Part shown: positions 23,263 through 31,344 of the stretch, in pieces
Layout of the letters: each line of letters begins with the position of its first letter
Numbering within the stretch: position 1 is the first letter of the stretch
NCBI GenBank assembly: GCA_903883645.1
Contig: CAISBR010000242.1
Coordinates: 1-43,699 of the forward strand
Reading direction: 5' to 3'
DNA length: 43,699 nt
Source of the DNA: an uncultured Myxococcales bacterium
GTDB taxonomy: Bacteria > Myxococcota_A > UBA9042
Position numbers and translations under genes: made by a program
Notes under the pieces: model-generated
The model's database searches: none
Seen by the model: only the letters and a program-made list of their open reading frames with translations
What the model was told of the DNA's origin: nothing

Positions 23263-24363
23263 TCATTCGGTGCCAAAGCCCAGCTCGTACCAATGGCCGC
23301 GATCGGCTGGGCCGCGACAGGCCCACATGCGCCGCGTTGCCGGCTCGCACACCACCACGCTGTTCGTGGCCGTGCCCTGACCATCTTCGGGCAAGCGATT
23401 GATGCTGTCGACACCATCGCTGCGATCAGCAAAAAGCCGTTTCAGCGAAGCTAGATCGTGGCCATGACTGCGCTCGACCTGCTGCCGCAGCCGCTGCAGA
23501 CGCGCCCGGCTCGACGGCGATGGCGCCTCGACCTCGTGGTGGGCGTGCGCTTCGATCAGGCAATGATTGGTGCGTACTAGCGGATGATCGCTTGGAGTAC
23601 GGCGGGTTACGCTCCATGCCGTCGTCTCCCAATCGGCGAGCTGCTGGCCATCGGCGAGCCAGTACGTGTGAGCGGCGGCGCGCGGCGCGGTGCTGCAAGC
23701 GTCGGCGGCATTGGTAAAGTTATCAAGCGATAACATGCGATGCAGAATGCCCATATAGCCCACGCCGGGCCGCGAGCCCTGGGTCTTGATGTTGGTTGTG
23801 CCCACGGCTATGCCACTGGAATTCATACCAACGAGCGACAAGCAGCCGGTGCACGTAACCGACCATGTCGCCGGCCCGCGGCTGGGGATGCGCTGAATTG
23901 CTACGACGTACTCGAGGTCTTGCGGGTTCAAATCCCAAGTCTGCGCAACCAGTTGCTGGCCGTCTGCCGTCCATGCGCCCGGCAGCAGCACGGTCGAGCA
24001 GCCCTCGGCGTCTGCGGGCAGACCGTGCGGCACCCGCCCCGCATAGGCCAGGGCGTCGCGCATGTCGGTCATATTGGCGGCGGCATACAACTCGGCCGCA
24101 TCGACGCCAGCAGCGCGGGCAATTGCGCAGTGTTCTTGGTGCCCTTCGGGGTGCCAGCCAGCATGGATAGCCAGGCTCTGCCGCGCGATATCGACCAGCG
24201 GCGCGAGCGAGCGATGGCCCAGCGCCGTCAAAAATTCGGCGGTCGCCTCAAAGCGCATGGCCACGAAGGCGTTGATTTGCGAGCGCAAAGCCTCGCCGTG
24301 CTGCTCGCCCAACTGCTGCGGGGTGCCGCGCACCGTCAGTGTCTGCAATTCGTAGATACTCAT
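23263..24363 (-). CDS. C45-family autoproteolytic acyltransferase/amidohydrolase (AAT-like)
   Basis: A 366-residue N-terminal-nucleophile hydrolase related to acyl-CoA:6-aminopenicillanic-acid acyltransferase and choloylglycine hydrolases. The putative nucleophile is Cys122 in EGCSTVLLP; in the family the precursor cleaves just before this Cys, making an N-terminal nucleophile. Further family words are TWDLNP, LVGMNSSGIAVGTTNI and the late strand ATNSVVVCEPATRRMWACRG. Proteins of this type cleave or transfer acyl groups from small amides. No signal peptide is visible. The ATG at 24361-24363 has AGGAA upstream. It leads an operon with the GlsB-like and zinc-ribbon genes. The true substrate cannot be inferred. 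Confidence 0.85.
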   Translation of the reverse strand: MSIYELQTLTVRGTPQQLGEQHGEALRSQINAFVAMRFEATAEFLTALGHRSLAPLVDIARQSLAIHAGWHPEGHQEHCAIARAAGVDAAELYAAANMTDMRDALAYAGRVPHGLPADAEGCSTVLLPGAWTADGQQLVAQTWDLNPQDLEYVVAIQRIPSRGPATWSVTCTGCLSLVGMNSSGIAVGTTNIKTQGSRPGVGYMGILHRMLSLDNFTNAADACSTAPRAAAHTYWLADGQQLADWETTAWSVTRRTPSDHPLVRTNHCLIEAHAHHEVEAPSPSSRARLQRLRQQVERSHGHDLASLKRLFADRSDGVDSINRLPEDGQGTATNSVVVCEPATRRMWACRGPADRGHWYELGFGTE

Positions 24364-24399
24364 GGTTCCTATTAATGCATCGAAAACAGCGACAACTTG

Positions 24400-24810
24400 C
24401 TAGATTTTAGGCGGAAACGGCGGCTCGAGCGGGGGTCGATTCCAGCGCGCCCGCAACCGGTCGATGGTGGTGCGCAGCTTGGGCTTGGCCAATAGGCGCC
24501 TCTCAAGCTTCTGTTTTCCGGGTACATCCAGCAGCAGCAGCGCCGCCGCCAGCGTCAGCAGGCCCTGGCCTGGCACGCCGGGCAAGCTCATCACGAGCCC
24601 CAGCGCGAGCAGAATCAAGCCGAGTAAATTCCAAAGGATACGCTGTGCGAGCGGCAGCGGATGCGGCGGTTTGTCATCGACAAAGTAGTCGGCGGGCAAG
24701 TGCACGAACGCGGCCGTGACCGCCACCACGCTGACCACCGTGCTGATCCCCGCCACCAGCGGCCAGATCCACAACGGCGCGGCGCGCACGCTCTGCAAAA
24801 CATCGTCCAT
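24400..24810 (-). CDS. Small membrane protein of the PGPGW-like group
   Basis: A 136-residue protein with two or three membrane spans (about 15-38 and 60-95) and a basic cytoplasmic tail. The segment LPGVPGQGLLTLAAALLLLD followed by PGKQKLERRLLAKPK resembles small bacterial membrane proteins annotated with a PGPGW motif, although the motif itself is degenerate here. The tail ends in a Pro-rich stretch RPPLEPPFPPKI. The ATG at 24808-24810 begins seven bases after the stop of the putative-Ig lipoprotein, so they share a transcript. Function unknown. Confidence 0.72.
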   Translation of the reverse strand: MDDVLQSVRAAPLWIWPLVAGISTVVSVVAVTAAFVHLPADYFVDDKPPHPLPLAQRILWNLLGLILLALGLVMSLPGVPGQGLLTLAAALLLLDVPGKQKLERRLLAKPKLRTTIDRLRARWNRPPLEPPFPPKI

Positions 24811-24816
24811 GATCAG

Positions 24817-26085
24817 CTAGTTGCCAACCGGCACGGTGGGGATGATGAACAGCGCCTGCTGGGTCGCCGGCTTGCTCTGACTGTCGCTCACTTGGGCAGC
24901 AAAGAAGAATCCTTTCAGCGTGATCTGGCTGAGCGGCACCTTCAGTTCAAAGACCAAGCTGGCATCGCTTACGGCGCCGCCGAGTGTGCCGTCTTTGGCT
25001 AGCGTCAGGCCGGTGGGAATGCCCGACTTGGGTAAGAAGTTCTTGACAATACTGGGCAAAGGCGTCTCGCTCCAGCTGTATGGCTTCTTGCCCCCCTTGG
25101 CCTCTAGCTTGGCGCTATAGGGCACCGGCACCTTGTCGACCACGATGATCAGCGGCAACACAATGATCTTGGTGATGATTAGGTTGAGTTCTTGCGCGCC
25201 CACAATCTGCAGCGGCGCCAGCTTGATCGGCAGCAGCAACTCTTTTTGCGCAGTCAGCGGTGGGCTGCCGTTGTCGAAGACCTTGACCGTAAAGGTAAAG
25301 TCGCCGTCTTCGCTGGGGGGGCCGGTGATGGCGCCGTCGCTGCCCAAGCCGAGCCCTTTGGGTAGCTTGCCGCCGGCGATTCCCCAGTAATATGGCGCTA
25401 CTCCGCCCTGTGCCGCCAGCTGGCTGGTGTAGGCTTCGCCCTCTGTGGCGGGGTTCAGCGGCGATGTGCTGGTGATCACAAGCCCGCCCGCCTTTACCTC
25501 GAGCAGCAATATCTGGCTGGCAGTTTTTCCAGCAGAATCATGGAGTTCGACTTGAAAACTGAAGCTGCCGTTGCCTGTGGCCGCGCCCGAAAACGCTCCC
25601 GAGTCGGCGAGCACGATGCCGGCCGGTAGGGCCCCTTGGCTCACCTTCCAGCCGTAGGGAGGCACTCCGCCTTTCCCTTGCAATTGTGCGGTGTAAGCCT
25701 GGCTGACCAGCGCATCGGGCAGCGTCTTGGTAACAACTTCGAGCGGCGCGACTTGGCATTGGCCGCCGACGCAGGCCTGGCCGTCGGGGCAGGGGTGGTC
25801 GGCTGCGCAGGCTGCGCACAGGCCCTCGCTGCAAATAGTGCCGGTGCTACAAGGCTGTTTTACAAAGCCATTACCCTGGTCGTCGCAGACCCAGCGGTCG
25901 CCGCCCTGGCAGCCCGCAAAGCCCGGTGGGCAGCCTGCCACGACTTCGCCGCTGGGTGCCGCGCCGTCAAAACTGGCTTTGGTGTCGGCGGCCGCGCTGG
26001 CTCCCGACTCCACCAAGCCGTCGCCGCACGCGCACGCCAGCCAAACGGTTAGAAGCCACAATATATACAGGATTTTATGGGGCAT
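24817..26085 (-). CDS. Putative-Ig (He_PIG) domain probable lipoprotein
   Basis: A 422-residue secreted protein. The N-terminus is a short signal ending LACACGDG, probably a lipoprotein although the -3 residue is not canonical. Residues about 50-110 are Cys-rich (GCPPGFAGC, VCDDQGNG, CSTGTICSEGLCAAC), a common module in myxobacterial secreted proteins. Three putative-Ig (He_PIG-like) domains follow: about 112-196, 200-285 and 290-420, marked by GGVPPYGWKVSQGALPAGI, GGVAPYYWGIAGGKLPKGL and GGKKPYSWSE, each then SGAFSGAATGNGSF-like. The third domain carries a very hydrophobic insert near 301-317 (LIITKIIVLPLIIVV). Such repeats usually make surface or adhesin-like chains. Confidence 0.82.
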   Translation of the reverse strand: MPHKILYILWLLTVWLACACGDGLVESGASAAADTKASFDGAAPSGEVVAGCPPGFAGCQGGDRWVCDDQGNGFVKQPCSTGTICSEGLCAACAADHPCPDGQACVGGQCQVAPLEVVTKTLPDALVSQAYTAQLQGKGGVPPYGWKVSQGALPAGIVLADSGAFSGAATGNGSFSFQVELHDSAGKTASQILLLEVKAGGLVITSTSPLNPATEGEAYTSQLAAQGGVAPYYWGIAGGKLPKGLGLGSDGAITGPPSEDGDFTFTVKVFDNGSPPLTAQKELLLPIKLAPLQIVGAQELNLIITKIIVLPLIIVVDKVPVPYSAKLEAKGGKKPYSWSETPLPSIVKNFLPKSGIPTGLTLAKDGTLGGAVSDASLVFELKVPLSQITLKGFFFAAQVSDSQSKPATQQALFIIPTVPVGN

Positions 26086-26158
26086 GGCGGTGTGCTCGGC
26101 GCGCGATCGTCGGCCGGTCCTCGCCCGGCAAACTACCCCTGTCGCTGCCCGCCTGCAA

Positions 26159-26175
26159 CCGCTTTGCGCAAGCGG
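26159..26175 (-). terminator. Hairpin just after folE, no U-tract
   Basis: Arms CCGCTT (26159-26164) and AAGCGG (26170-26175) form a perfect 6-bp stem with a 5-base loop, starting four bases after the folE stop. No T-run follows on the folE strand, so this would be a weak or factor-dependent end site at best. Confidence 0.3.
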
Positions 26176-26179
26176 GCCG

Positions 26180-26725
26180 CTAGCTGCGCACCACCAGCTT
26201 CATCAGCTCGGCGCGCGTGGCGGCGTCGTCGCGAAAAGCACCGAACATAGCCGAGGTTACGGTAACTGCGTTGGGCTTCTTCACCCCGCGCATCACCATG
26301 CACATGTGGGTCGCCTCAATGACCACGCCTACTCCGGCCGGCTGCAACCCTTCTTGCAGCGCCTGAGCAATCTGAGTTGTCATGCGCTCTTGCACCTGCA
26401 GGCGCCGGGCAAACACATCGACTACCCGCGCCAACTTGCTCAGGCCCACCACCCGACCGCGCGGCAAATAGGCCACGTGCGCGCGCCCCATGAACGGCAA
26501 CATGTGGTGTTCGCACAGGCTGGCGAAGTCAATGTCGCGCACCAGCACGATCTCTTCGTTGTCGACCTCGAACAGGGCCGAGCGCAGAATCGCCAACGGA
26601 TCCTCGTGGTAGCCGGCGGTCAGATCGCGCAGCGCCTTGCTCACCCGTTGTGGCGTCTTGATCAAGCCTTCGCGGTCCGGATTCTCGCCAAGATCCGACA
26701 GAATTTCACGAATACGCTGTTCCAC
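26180..26725 (-). CDS. folE: GTP cyclohydrolase I
   Basis: A 181-residue enzyme that converts GTP to 7,8-dihydroneopterin triphosphate, the first step of folate (and queuosine precursor) synthesis. Zinc site: Cys and His in LCEHHMLPF and the second Cys in ATHMCMVMRGV. Other family words: VLVRDIDFASLCEHH, GLSKLARVVDVFARRLQVQERMT (kept here in two parts: GLSKLARVVDVFARRL and QVQERMT) and the N-terminal helix before GENPDREGL, TPQRVSKAL. Length is normal for the core type. The start is GTG at 26723-26725 with AAGGAA six bases upstream. It follows moxR by 39 bases. Confidence 0.96.
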   Translation of the reverse strand: MEQRIREILSDLGENPDREGLIKTPQRVSKALRDLTAGYHEDPLAILRSALFEVDNEEIVLVRDIDFASLCEHHMLPFMGRAHVAYLPRGRVVGLSKLARVVDVFARRLQVQERMTTQIAQALQEGLQPAGVGVVIEATHMCMVMRGVKKPNAVTVTSAMFGAFRDDAATRAELMKLVVRS

Positions 26726-26764
26726 TTTCGCTTCCTTTGCTGTCGTGGTCGCCCTTTGCCGCCC

Positions 26765-27721
26765 TTACACCGGCGCCGGAACCGATTCGACAATCTGATG
26801 CAGCACCGACTCGACTGCGGTGCGCTCGCCAGCTTGCCCGGCCAGCCCCGCCAGCACCACCCGGTGATTGGCAACTGGCACGAACAACTGTTGGATGTCG
26901 TCGGGCGTCGCAAAGGTGCGCCCCTTGACCAGCGCCCGCGCTTGCACCGCTCGGTACAGGCCAATCGCGGCGCGGGTCGAGAGACCAAGCTCTAAAGCCT
27001 TGTGATCTCGAGTTGCTTGCACCAGTGCGTGCAGGTACGCCAACACTTCGGGGGCCACGTGCACCGCCTCGGCGCTGGCGATCAAGTGCTCGACGATGGC
27101 GGAGTTTGCTGCGGGCTCCGGCAGCTGACTGGGGGCGCCATGGCGAGCAATCAGCGCCATCTCGGCATCGGCCGCGAGGTATCCCACCGAGGTGCGCACC
27201 AAGAACCGGTCGAGCTGTGACTCGGGAAGGGGGAAAGTGCCATGAAATTCCCGCGGATTTTGCGTCGCCAGCACCAAGTGCGGCTGCGGCAGGTTGTGCG
27301 TCGTGCCGTCGATCGTCGCCCGCCCTTCGGCCATCGCTTCGAGCAGCGCCGACTGGGTGCGCGGCGTAGTGCGGTTGATCTCGTCGGCCAGCAGTACATG
27401 GCAGAACACGGGGCCGGGCTTGAACTCGAACTTCCTAGATTCTTGGTCGTAAATGCCCACGCCCACGATGTCGGCTGGCAGCAGATCCGAGGCGAACTGG
27501 ATGCGGTTGTGCGTCAAACCCAGCACATGCGCAAACGTGCGGGCCAGCGTGGTCTTGCCTACGCCCGGCACATCCTCGAACAGCACATGACCGCGGGCAA
27601 GCACAGCGATCATCACGAGTTCGACGACATCCCGCTTGCCCACGAACACTTGCTCGACCGCTGCGATGATCTGCTGGCAGCGCGCCTCGGGCCGTTCGCC
27701 CGTCGCGTCTTGGTTGCTCAT
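26765..27721 (-). CDS. MoxR-family AAA+ ATPase
   Basis: A 318-residue AAA+ ATPase of the MoxR group, chaperone-like ATPases that often activate or mature partner complexes. Walker A EDVPGVGKTTLA (about 49-60), Walker B VLLADEINRTTPRTQSALLEAM (in two parts: VLLADEINRTTP and RTQSALLEAM), sensor 1 LATQNPREFHGT and the C-terminal helix bundle with LSTRAAIGLYRA are all present. I chose ATG 27719-27721 with AGGTG upstream rather than the GTG two codons earlier. MoxR genes usually sit beside DUF58 and von Willebrand genes; none is here, so the client is unknown. Genes on either side are folE and the TPR lipoprotein. Confidence 0.92.
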   Translation of the reverse strand: MSNQDATGERPEARCQQIIAAVEQVFVGKRDVVELVMIAVLARGHVLFEDVPGVGKTTLARTFAHVLGLTHNRIQFASDLLPADIVGVGIYDQESRKFEFKPGPVFCHVLLADEINRTTPRTQSALLEAMAEGRATIDGTTHNLPQPHLVLATQNPREFHGTFPLPESQLDRFLVRTSVGYLAADAEMALIARHGAPSQLPEPAANSAIVEHLIASAEAVHVAPEVLAYLHALVQATRDHKALELGLSTRAAIGLYRAVQARALVKGRTFATPDDIQQLFVPVANHRVVLAGLAGQAGERTAVESVLHQIVESVPAPV

Positions 27722-27751
27722 ATTCACCTGCTCTTTAATGGGGTTGCGTGG

Positions 27752-28996
27752 CTAGGGCGTCTTGGTTTCAGGGGTGGCGCAGCGGGCCTGGGCGGCGCGG
27801 ATCTGGGCCGTGGCGTCTGCGCCGACTTTGGCGGCCTCAGGGCCCAGGCGCTCTAGGCCATCGTCCTTTAGTTCCTTTGTAATTTCAGACTGTACAGCAT
27901 CCGCGTCTTTGCGATTGCGGCACAGCGCGTCGGCTAGGTTCGCCACCACGACTGCCCGCAGCAGCAGGCCCTCGACTCGCGCGCGCACATCGGCCGTCGC
28001 CTGACTGCCCAAGCGATCACGGCCTTTGCGTGCCTCGGTCTGGGCGCGGCGCGGCTGGCCGTTGTCGAGCGAAACTTCGGCAAGACTCACATAGGCTTGT
28101 ACGGCCTGTGGCTGGAGCCGTAGCGCCGTCTCGAGCGCCGCGATCGCCCCTACTAGGTCCTTGTCGCGGTGGCGAGCGATGCCCAAAGCCGTCCAAACCA
28201 CGCCACTATCTGGCGCGACTTGCGACGCGTGGCGCAGCACCTGCACCGCCTTCTTGGTGTCGCCCAGTTCAAGCAACACAATCCCCAAGTCGCGCAGGGC
28301 GTCGCCAAATTGCGCATCGAACTTGACCGACAGCTCGAGCGAGTCGCGCGCCTTATCAAGATCGCCAGCCATCATCTGCACTTGCGCCAGCTGGAACCAC
28401 GCTTGCGGATCACTCGGCGCCAGCGTGGTGGCCCGCTGAGCCTGGGCCAGCGCCTGTGGCAACCGCCCGCGCCCCAGCAGCGCCCGCGAAAACGTCACGA
28501 GAAGTGCCACGTTGTCGGGCTCGCGCTGCAGCGCCGCTTCGGCCACCGTACACGCTCCAACGACGTCGCCGCGGCTGACCATCAAGTCCGCAAGCCGCAA
28601 AGCGATCGGCCCATCGCTGGGGTTGTGCTGGAGTAGCCGTCCGTACAGCGCGATCGCCTCGTCGGCATTGCCAGCGCCGTCGTGCGCGCGCGCCAGCAGC
28701 AGAATCCACCGGGGATCTTCGCGATGCGCCTCGAACATAGGCTTGAGTCGCTCGACGGCCTGGGCGTGCTTGCCCCGCAGCAGCAGCGTCTCGATCCACT
28801 CGACCCGCGCGCGCTCGTCGCCGCCATCGGCCAATGCTTCTAATTTCGCCTCGGCTTCGGGAAGTCGCCCCCCGTCGCGATCGGCCAGGGCCTGCTCAAA
28901 CGGCGTCTTGGCCGGCCCCGCCGCTTGCGGCCCCGAACATGCCGCGATCAGCACCGCGCACACCGCACTACCCGCCAAATGCTGCAAAACCTTCAT
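27752..28996 (-). CDS. TPR-repeat lipoprotein
   Basis: A 414-residue protein. I chose the ATG at 28994-28996, which shares ATGA with the ferredoxin stop and has GGAG seven bases upstream; a GTG four codons earlier is possible. The signal ends in lipobox IAAC (Cys20). From about residue 35 to 350 it consists of tetratricopeptide repeats (for example ALADRDGGRLPEAEAKLEAL, ALGIARHRDKDLVGAIAALE and AYVSLAEVSLDNGQPRRA), which mediate protein contacts. The C-terminus is Lys/Glu-rich. It should sit on the periplasmic side of a membrane, and could be the scaffold of an assembly whose other parts are elsewhere. Confidence 0.87.
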   Translation of the reverse strand: MKVLQHLAGSAVCAVLIAACSGPQAAGPAKTPFEQALADRDGGRLPEAEAKLEALADGGDERARVEWIETLLLRGKHAQAVERLKPMFEAHREDPRWILLLARAHDGAGNADEAIALYGRLLQHNPSDGPIALRLADLMVSRGDVVGACTVAEAALQREPDNVALLVTFSRALLGRGRLPQALAQAQRATTLAPSDPQAWFQLAQVQMMAGDLDKARDSLELSVKFDAQFGDALRDLGIVLLELGDTKKAVQVLRHASQVAPDSGVVWTALGIARHRDKDLVGAIAALETALRLQPQAVQAYVSLAEVSLDNGQPRRAQTEARKGRDRLGSQATADVRARVEGLLLRAVVVANLADALCRNRKDADAVQSEITKELKDDGLERLGPEAAKVGADATAQIRAAQARCATPETKTP

Positions 28997-29373
28997 TTCT
29001 TGCTCCACTTGGCTTGGTTGGCCGCCACTTGTTCACGGCTCGGCTTGGGCAAGACGACCAGCCGGCCCTCGCTGTCTATCTGCGGTTTAGCTACCTTGAA
29101 TTGCTGCGGATTGCGCTCGGGCGCGGCGTTCAGTTCGCCATCGCTGTGGTACGGCATGGGCAGCTCGCGATCTTCAAAAATTGCACCCCATGGGCAAGCT
29201 GACTCGCACGCGCCGCAGTTGATGCACTCGGTCGGGTGAATGTAGGCCATCCGCGGCAGTGAATTGTCAGTAGGTTCGCGCAGTTCGTAGATGCACTCGA
29301 CGGGGCACTCTTCGACGCAGCCGCGGTCGAGGCAGTCGATGCACAGCCGTGTCACAACGTAAGGCATCGCCAT
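28993..29373 (-). CDS. 7Fe-8S type ferredoxin
   Basis: A 126-residue electron carrier. The N-terminal cysteines follow C-x2-C-x4-C-x3-C-P-x2-C (LCIDCLDRGCVEECPVEC), the same spacing as Azotobacter ferredoxin I, where one cluster is [3Fe-4S]. The second group is C-x2-C-x2-C-x3-C-P (ECINCGACESACP) for a [4Fe-4S] cluster. A 60-residue tail after the clusters is longer than in minimal ferredoxins. Three possible starts (GTG, ATG, ATG) lie within ten bases; I used the first ATG, giving MAMPYVV. The redox partner is not obvious. It shares ATGA with the TPR lipoprotein gene downstream and is divergent from the DUF6600 gene. Confidence 0.9.
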   Translation of the reverse strand: MAMPYVVTRLCIDCLDRGCVEECPVECIYELREPTDNSLPRMAYIHPTECINCGACESACPWGAIFEDRELPMPYHSDGELNAAPERNPQQFKVAKPQIDSEGRLVVLPKPSREQVAANQAKWSKK

Positions 29374-29583
29374 CACTCGGGCGCCGGTGGAGGTCGCCGG
29401 GAGGCAGGGTCGCAGAGGTTGCTACAAACAGCAAAACCCAGTGCGCAACCCGCTGAAAATGTGCTATCTGTAGGCGGCGTTTGTGCACGTGTTGGCCGGT
29501 GTGAATCTTTTTGCTGCCGCCGGCGTTCCAATCGACAGAGACCGTGTTCTCGAACCGTCTACGAAGGCTGCAGGAGTTATCGC

Positions 29584-31293
29584 ATGTTGACCACGAGCAA
29601 ACCCAATTTGGCGCCTATGGCAAGTCCGCGTAGTTCAAAACTTTCTCGGCATGTCGTCGCTGCCCTTGGCCTTTGCGGCCTGGGCGTTGCCGCTTGCGGC
29701 CCCGTTTACGTTTCGGACCGCGACGATGGCTACTATGGCCGCGGCTACGCTGCTGCTCCCGCCCCCGCCTATGGTGCGGCACCAGCGCCGGCATACGGCG
29801 GTACGCCTGCCCCTGCCCCTGCCGGCGGTGGTTATGCGGCCGGTGGCGCGGTACAGCCCGACCCGTACTTTGGCGATCTGTCGTACTACGGCGCTTGGGT
29901 GAATACCGCGGATTATGGGCGCGTGTGGGTGCCGTACGCCAATCGCAACTCGGGTTGGCGCCCGTACTATTACGGCCACTGGACCTATACCGATTACGGT
30001 TGGGCCTGGGCAAGCGACGAAAACTGGGGCGCCACTTACCACTACGGGCGCTGGAACTGGATGGCCGGCTACGGCTGGGCGTGGACGCCTGGCTACACCT
30101 GGGCCCCCGCGTGGGTGGTTTGGCGCCACGGCGGTGGCTGCGTAGGTTGGGCGCCGATGGGCTATGGCCACGCAGTGGGCGGCGAGTACGGCGGTCACGC
30201 GTCACACTGGGTGTTTGTGCATGAAGACCATTGGGTTGGCCAGCCCGTGCAACACGTGGTGGTCACGCCGGGCGAGGCGCCGGCCGTCTACAATCAGTCG
30301 GTGGTCGTGCAGAACGCCGGCAATATCCGCGGTCACGACGGCTCGAGTCAGGATTACGATCGCGGCCCCTCGCCGGATCAGGCGCAGCAGTGGACCCACA
30401 CGCCGATTCGGGCGCAGCCGGTAGAAGACGTCGCCAACGCCCGCCCACGGTCGATTCCGGCCGATGCGCCGGCGCCAAACCGCGCGACGCCGCGCCAGCC
30501 CGAGGCCGGTCGCGTGCCTGATGGTGGTGCACGGCCGAGTGATGGTGGTGCACGGCCGAGTGACGGCGCAGCCCGACCGGCGGACGGTCGCGGTGGCGCG
30601 GACCCGGCCTACCAGCCGCCGTCGGCGGCCGACCGTAGGGTGCCTGCGGCTGATGGCCGGCCGGTGGCCGACCCCCAGCCTGCGGGTCGCGGTGGCACTC
30701 CAGCCCCCATTGGCGAGCCGCAGCGCGGTGGCGATGGCCGCAGTGGTGCCGCAGGCTCGGGCTACCAACCGCCGTCGGCGGCTGACCGGCGCGTGCCCGA
30801 CGCGGGTCGCCCCACGACTCCGCCCCCGGCTGCGGAACCTCCCCGCCGCGACGACGGTCGGCCTGCGACGCCGCCCCCGGCCGCGGAACCGCCTCGCCGT
30901 AGCGATGGTCGGCCGGCAACGCCACCGCCGCCCGCTGTAGAGCCCCCGCGCGCCGAGCAGCGCCGCCCGGTGACCCCGCCGCCAACTACGGAACCACCCC
31001 GTGGTAGCGAAAGCCGTGGCGGCACCAGCCCGACCACGCCGCCGCCTAGCGTGCCTGCGCCGAGTCAAGAGCGCCGGCAGGCCCCGCCGATCCCGGCGCC
31101 ACCGCCCGTTGAGCGCCCGGCCGCACCGTCGGCGCCACGCTATACGCCGCCGCCCGCCCGCGAGGCGCCGCCGTCGTACCAAGCGCCTGCGCGACCGTCG
31201 GCGCCGTACGCGGCCCCTCAGCGCCCATCGGCTCCGCCCCAACAGGCCCCGGCGCCGTCGCGAAACAACAACTCGAACACCCGCCGCCGTTGA
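29584..31293 (+). CDS. DUF6600 (WxxGxW-repeat) lipoprotein with long Pro-rich tail
   Basis: A 569-residue envelope protein. The ATG at 29584 has AGGAG seven bases upstream; the frame is open further upstream but looks non-coding. The signal ends in lipobox VAAC (Cys38), followed by an Ala/Pro/Tyr/Gly linker. Residues about 96-240 are the DUF6600 domain: repeated Trp/Tyr/Gly words such as YYGHWTYTDYGWAWAS, YHYGRWNW, YGWAWTPGYTW and a Cys in GGGCVGWAPMG. The remaining 330 residues are disordered, rich in Pro, Arg and Ala, with internal duplications (ARPSDGG twice; YQPPSAADRRVP twice; EPPRRxDGRPATPPP-like units). DUF6600 proteins are outer-envelope proteins of unknown role; a wall- or polymer-binding part is plausible. 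Confidence 0.86.
   Translation: MLTTSKPNLAPMASPRSSKLSRHVVAALGLCGLGVAACGPVYVSDRDDGYYGRGYAAAPAPAYGAAPAPAYGGTPAPAPAGGGYAAGGAVQPDPYFGDLSYYGAWVNTADYGRVWVPYANRNSGWRPYYYGHWTYTDYGWAWASDENWGATYHYGRWNWMAGYGWAWTPGYTWAPAWVVWRHGGGCVGWAPMGYGHAVGGEYGGHASHWVFVHEDHWVGQPVQHVVVTPGEAPAVYNQSVVVQNAGNIRGHDGSSQDYDRGPSPDQAQQWTHTPIRAQPVEDVANARPRSIPADAPAPNRATPRQPEAGRVPDGGARPSDGGARPSDGAARPADGRGGADPAYQPPSAADRRVPAADGRPVADPQPAGRGGTPAPIGEPQRGGDGRSGAAGSGYQPPSAADRRVPDAGRPTTPPPAAEPPRRDDGRPATPPPAAEPPRRSDGRPATPPPPAVEPPRAEQRRPVTPPPTTEPPRGSESRGGTSPTTPPPSVPAPSQERRQAPPIPAPPPVERPAAPSAPRYTPPPAREAPPSYQAPARPSAPYAAPQRPSAPPQQAPAPSRNNNSNTRRR
30520..30561. repeat. Perfect 21-bp tandem duplication in the Pro-rich tail
   Basis: Two identical copies (30520-30540 and 30541-30561), each beginning gatggtggtgcacggccgag and encoding the heptad DGGARPS in the DUF6600 gene. 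A third, diverged unit follows (GACGGCGCA...). It keeps the frame, so it probably arose by slippage. Confidence 0.9.
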
Positions 31294-31304
31294 CCCATCT
31301 GGCC

Positions 31305-31336
31305 CCTGCGTGGCATTCTCCGCGCCGCCACGCAGG
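31305..31336 (+). promoter_or_regulatory. Hairpin in front of fbp, 3' arm reaching into the Shine-Dalgarno
   Basis: Arms CCTGCGTGGC (31305-31314) and GCCACGCAGG (31327-31336) are a perfect 10-bp inverted repeat with a 12-base loop. The fbp ribosome site AGGAGG is at 31334-31339, so the last three bases of the stem belong to it. No U-tract follows, so a terminator is less likely than a structure that limits ribosome access. Confidence 0.55.
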
Positions 31337-31344
31337 AGGCCGAA

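Noticed and set aside
23925..23935. GGTTCAAATCC resembling a tRNA T-loop
   Set aside because: It lies inside the C45 hydrolase coding sequence (TWDLNPQ region); no acceptor, D or anticodon arms pair around it.
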